A stretch of DNA of 64,000 nucleotides from an uncultured Opitutales bacterium. GTDB lineage: Bacteria > Verrucomicrobiota > Verrucomicrobiia > Opitutales > Seribacteraceae. Under the pieces are notes generated by a model. It ran no database searches. It saw only the letters and a list, made by a program, of their open reading frames with translations, and was not told where the DNA came from. Where the stretch lies: assembly GCA_943789375.1 (NCBI GenBank), contig CALSTX010000010.1, positions 124,001 to 188,000 of the forward strand, written 5' to 3'. The translations under genes and the position numbers were made by a program. Of this stretch, positions 63,458 through 64,000 are shown one piece after another. Every line of letters starts with the position of its first letter. Positions within the stretch are counted from its first letter, which is position 1.

Positions 63458-64000
63458 ATGTTACAAATTCACGGACAAAACATAATTGCTTGTGTGTGGG
63501 ACTTCGATAAAACCCTTATACCGGGATACATGCAGACCCCATTATTCAACCATTATTCAATTGATGAGGCTAAATTTTGGAAAGAAGTGAATGAATTACC
63601 ATCATTGTATTCTAGTCGAGGACTTACTGTATCCCCGGACACAATTTATTTAAATCATTTACTTAGTTATGTAAAAAATGGTCCGATGCGCGGATTAACA
63701 AATCAGAAATTACTAGAACTTGGAGCAGAGTTAAAGTTTTGTCCAGGGCTACCAGAGCTTTTCGAGGAATTGCTTGGAATTGCTAACAGCGTAGAGTTCG
63801 AAAGCTATGATTTTAAAGTTGAGCACTACATAATAAGTACAGGCTTATCCCAAATGATTAAGGGTAGCCAGATATTCTCTTTTGTTGAAGATGTTTTTGC
63901 CTGTGAGTTTATTGAGTCACCTGTACCTCCAAATTTTATGAATCAGAGTGAACTTTCTTTACCGTTGGATCTTGAGATATCGCAAGTTGGAATGACGGTA
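63458..64000 (+). CDS. HAD-superfamily hydrolase-like protein, 3' end missing
   Basis: The frame opens at ATG 63,458 and runs off the window after 181 codons. The HAD motif I is clear: [12 protein letters not shown] with the nucleophile Asp and the Asp two residues on (DxDKT). A helical cap-like region follows, and motif II is at [13 protein letters not shown], where Ser/Thr follows hydrophobic residues. Motifs III and IV are outside the window, so substrate and exact family remain open; the layout resembles haloacid dehalogenase-like phosphatases. It is divergent from prfA. Confidence 0.75.
   Translation, partial: MLQIHGQNIIACVWDFDKTLIPGYMQTPLFNHYSIDEAKFWKEVNELPSLYSSRGLTVSPDTIYLNHLLSYVKNGPMRGLTNQKLLELGAELKFCPGLPELFEELLGIANSVEFESYDFKVEHYIISTGLSQMIKGSQIFSFVEDVFACEFIESPVPPNFMNQSELSLPLDLEISQVGMTV

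Overview
The window is about 64 kb of a chromosome with moderately low GC. It most resembles Verrucomicrobiota, probably a marine Opitutae/Puniceicoccales-type lineage. The best marker is a five-gene pilus-like locus (36,805-45,317) with the order and architectures of the Akkermansia Amuc_1102-1101-1100-1099-1098 cluster. Supporting signs are giant multidomain exoproteins ending in a tryptophan-rich C-terminal module, and frequent gene starts without a Shine-Dalgarno sequence. The assignment is inferred from architecture and gene order; no database search was possible. I found no rRNA, tRNA, CRISPR array or insertion sequence.

Layout. 1-10.5 kb is housekeeping: the 3' part of a TrmA/RlmD-type RNA methyltransferase, a lipoate ligase/octanoyltransferase, an RmlD-like reductase, hisC with a CBS/CorC-type membrane protein, metG, a short rho, an unrecognised 586-aa protein and hisF. 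10.5-45.3 kb is one long minus-strand block. Read 5' to 3' it holds an Amuc_1102-like lipoprotein-sized exported protein, a PilM-PilN fusion, an Amuc_1100-like PilO-type protein, an Amuc_1099-like protein, a large secretin, a metalloprotease/lectin/LamG giant, a second giant of about 3,480 aa, and two GT4 glycosyltransferases. Gaps are short, and several start/stop codons overlap. 45.4-49.4 kb carries a Nudix hydrolase and pdhA-pdhB-pdhC. 49.4-52.7 kb carries kdsD, an ftsB-like gene and a phosphohexomutase. 52.8-64 kb carries a RelE-like small protein, dnaN, kamA, a thioredoxin-fold protein, comEC, a rhomboid protease, prc, prmC-prfA and a truncated HAD-type protein.

The most interesting region is 12.7-45.3 kb. 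The ORFs at 36,681-33,526, 33,144-31,621 and 31,620-23,167 are pieces of one reading frame of about 4,500 codons. Seven single-base shifts break it, all between 31,561 and 33,642, and their net effect restores the frame. The Amuc_1100-like gene is also cut by one base, in a run of six C. Either the consensus sequence has indel errors here or the genes are really broken or switchable; reads would decide. The two giants share an aromatic C-terminal module and about twenty copies of a GxGY-type beta repeat. Their position directly after a secretin operon and before glycosyltransferases suggests a dedicated surface export and decoration system. That is inference.

How the genes could work together: the lipoate/octanoate ligase could modify the lipoyl domain of PdhC; PrmC methylates PrfA; KdsD feeds KDO/LPS synthesis; Prc and the rhomboid act in envelope proteolysis. 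The secretin, PilM-N and PilO-like proteins could form an envelope-spanning machine, with the giant proteins as candidate surface products.
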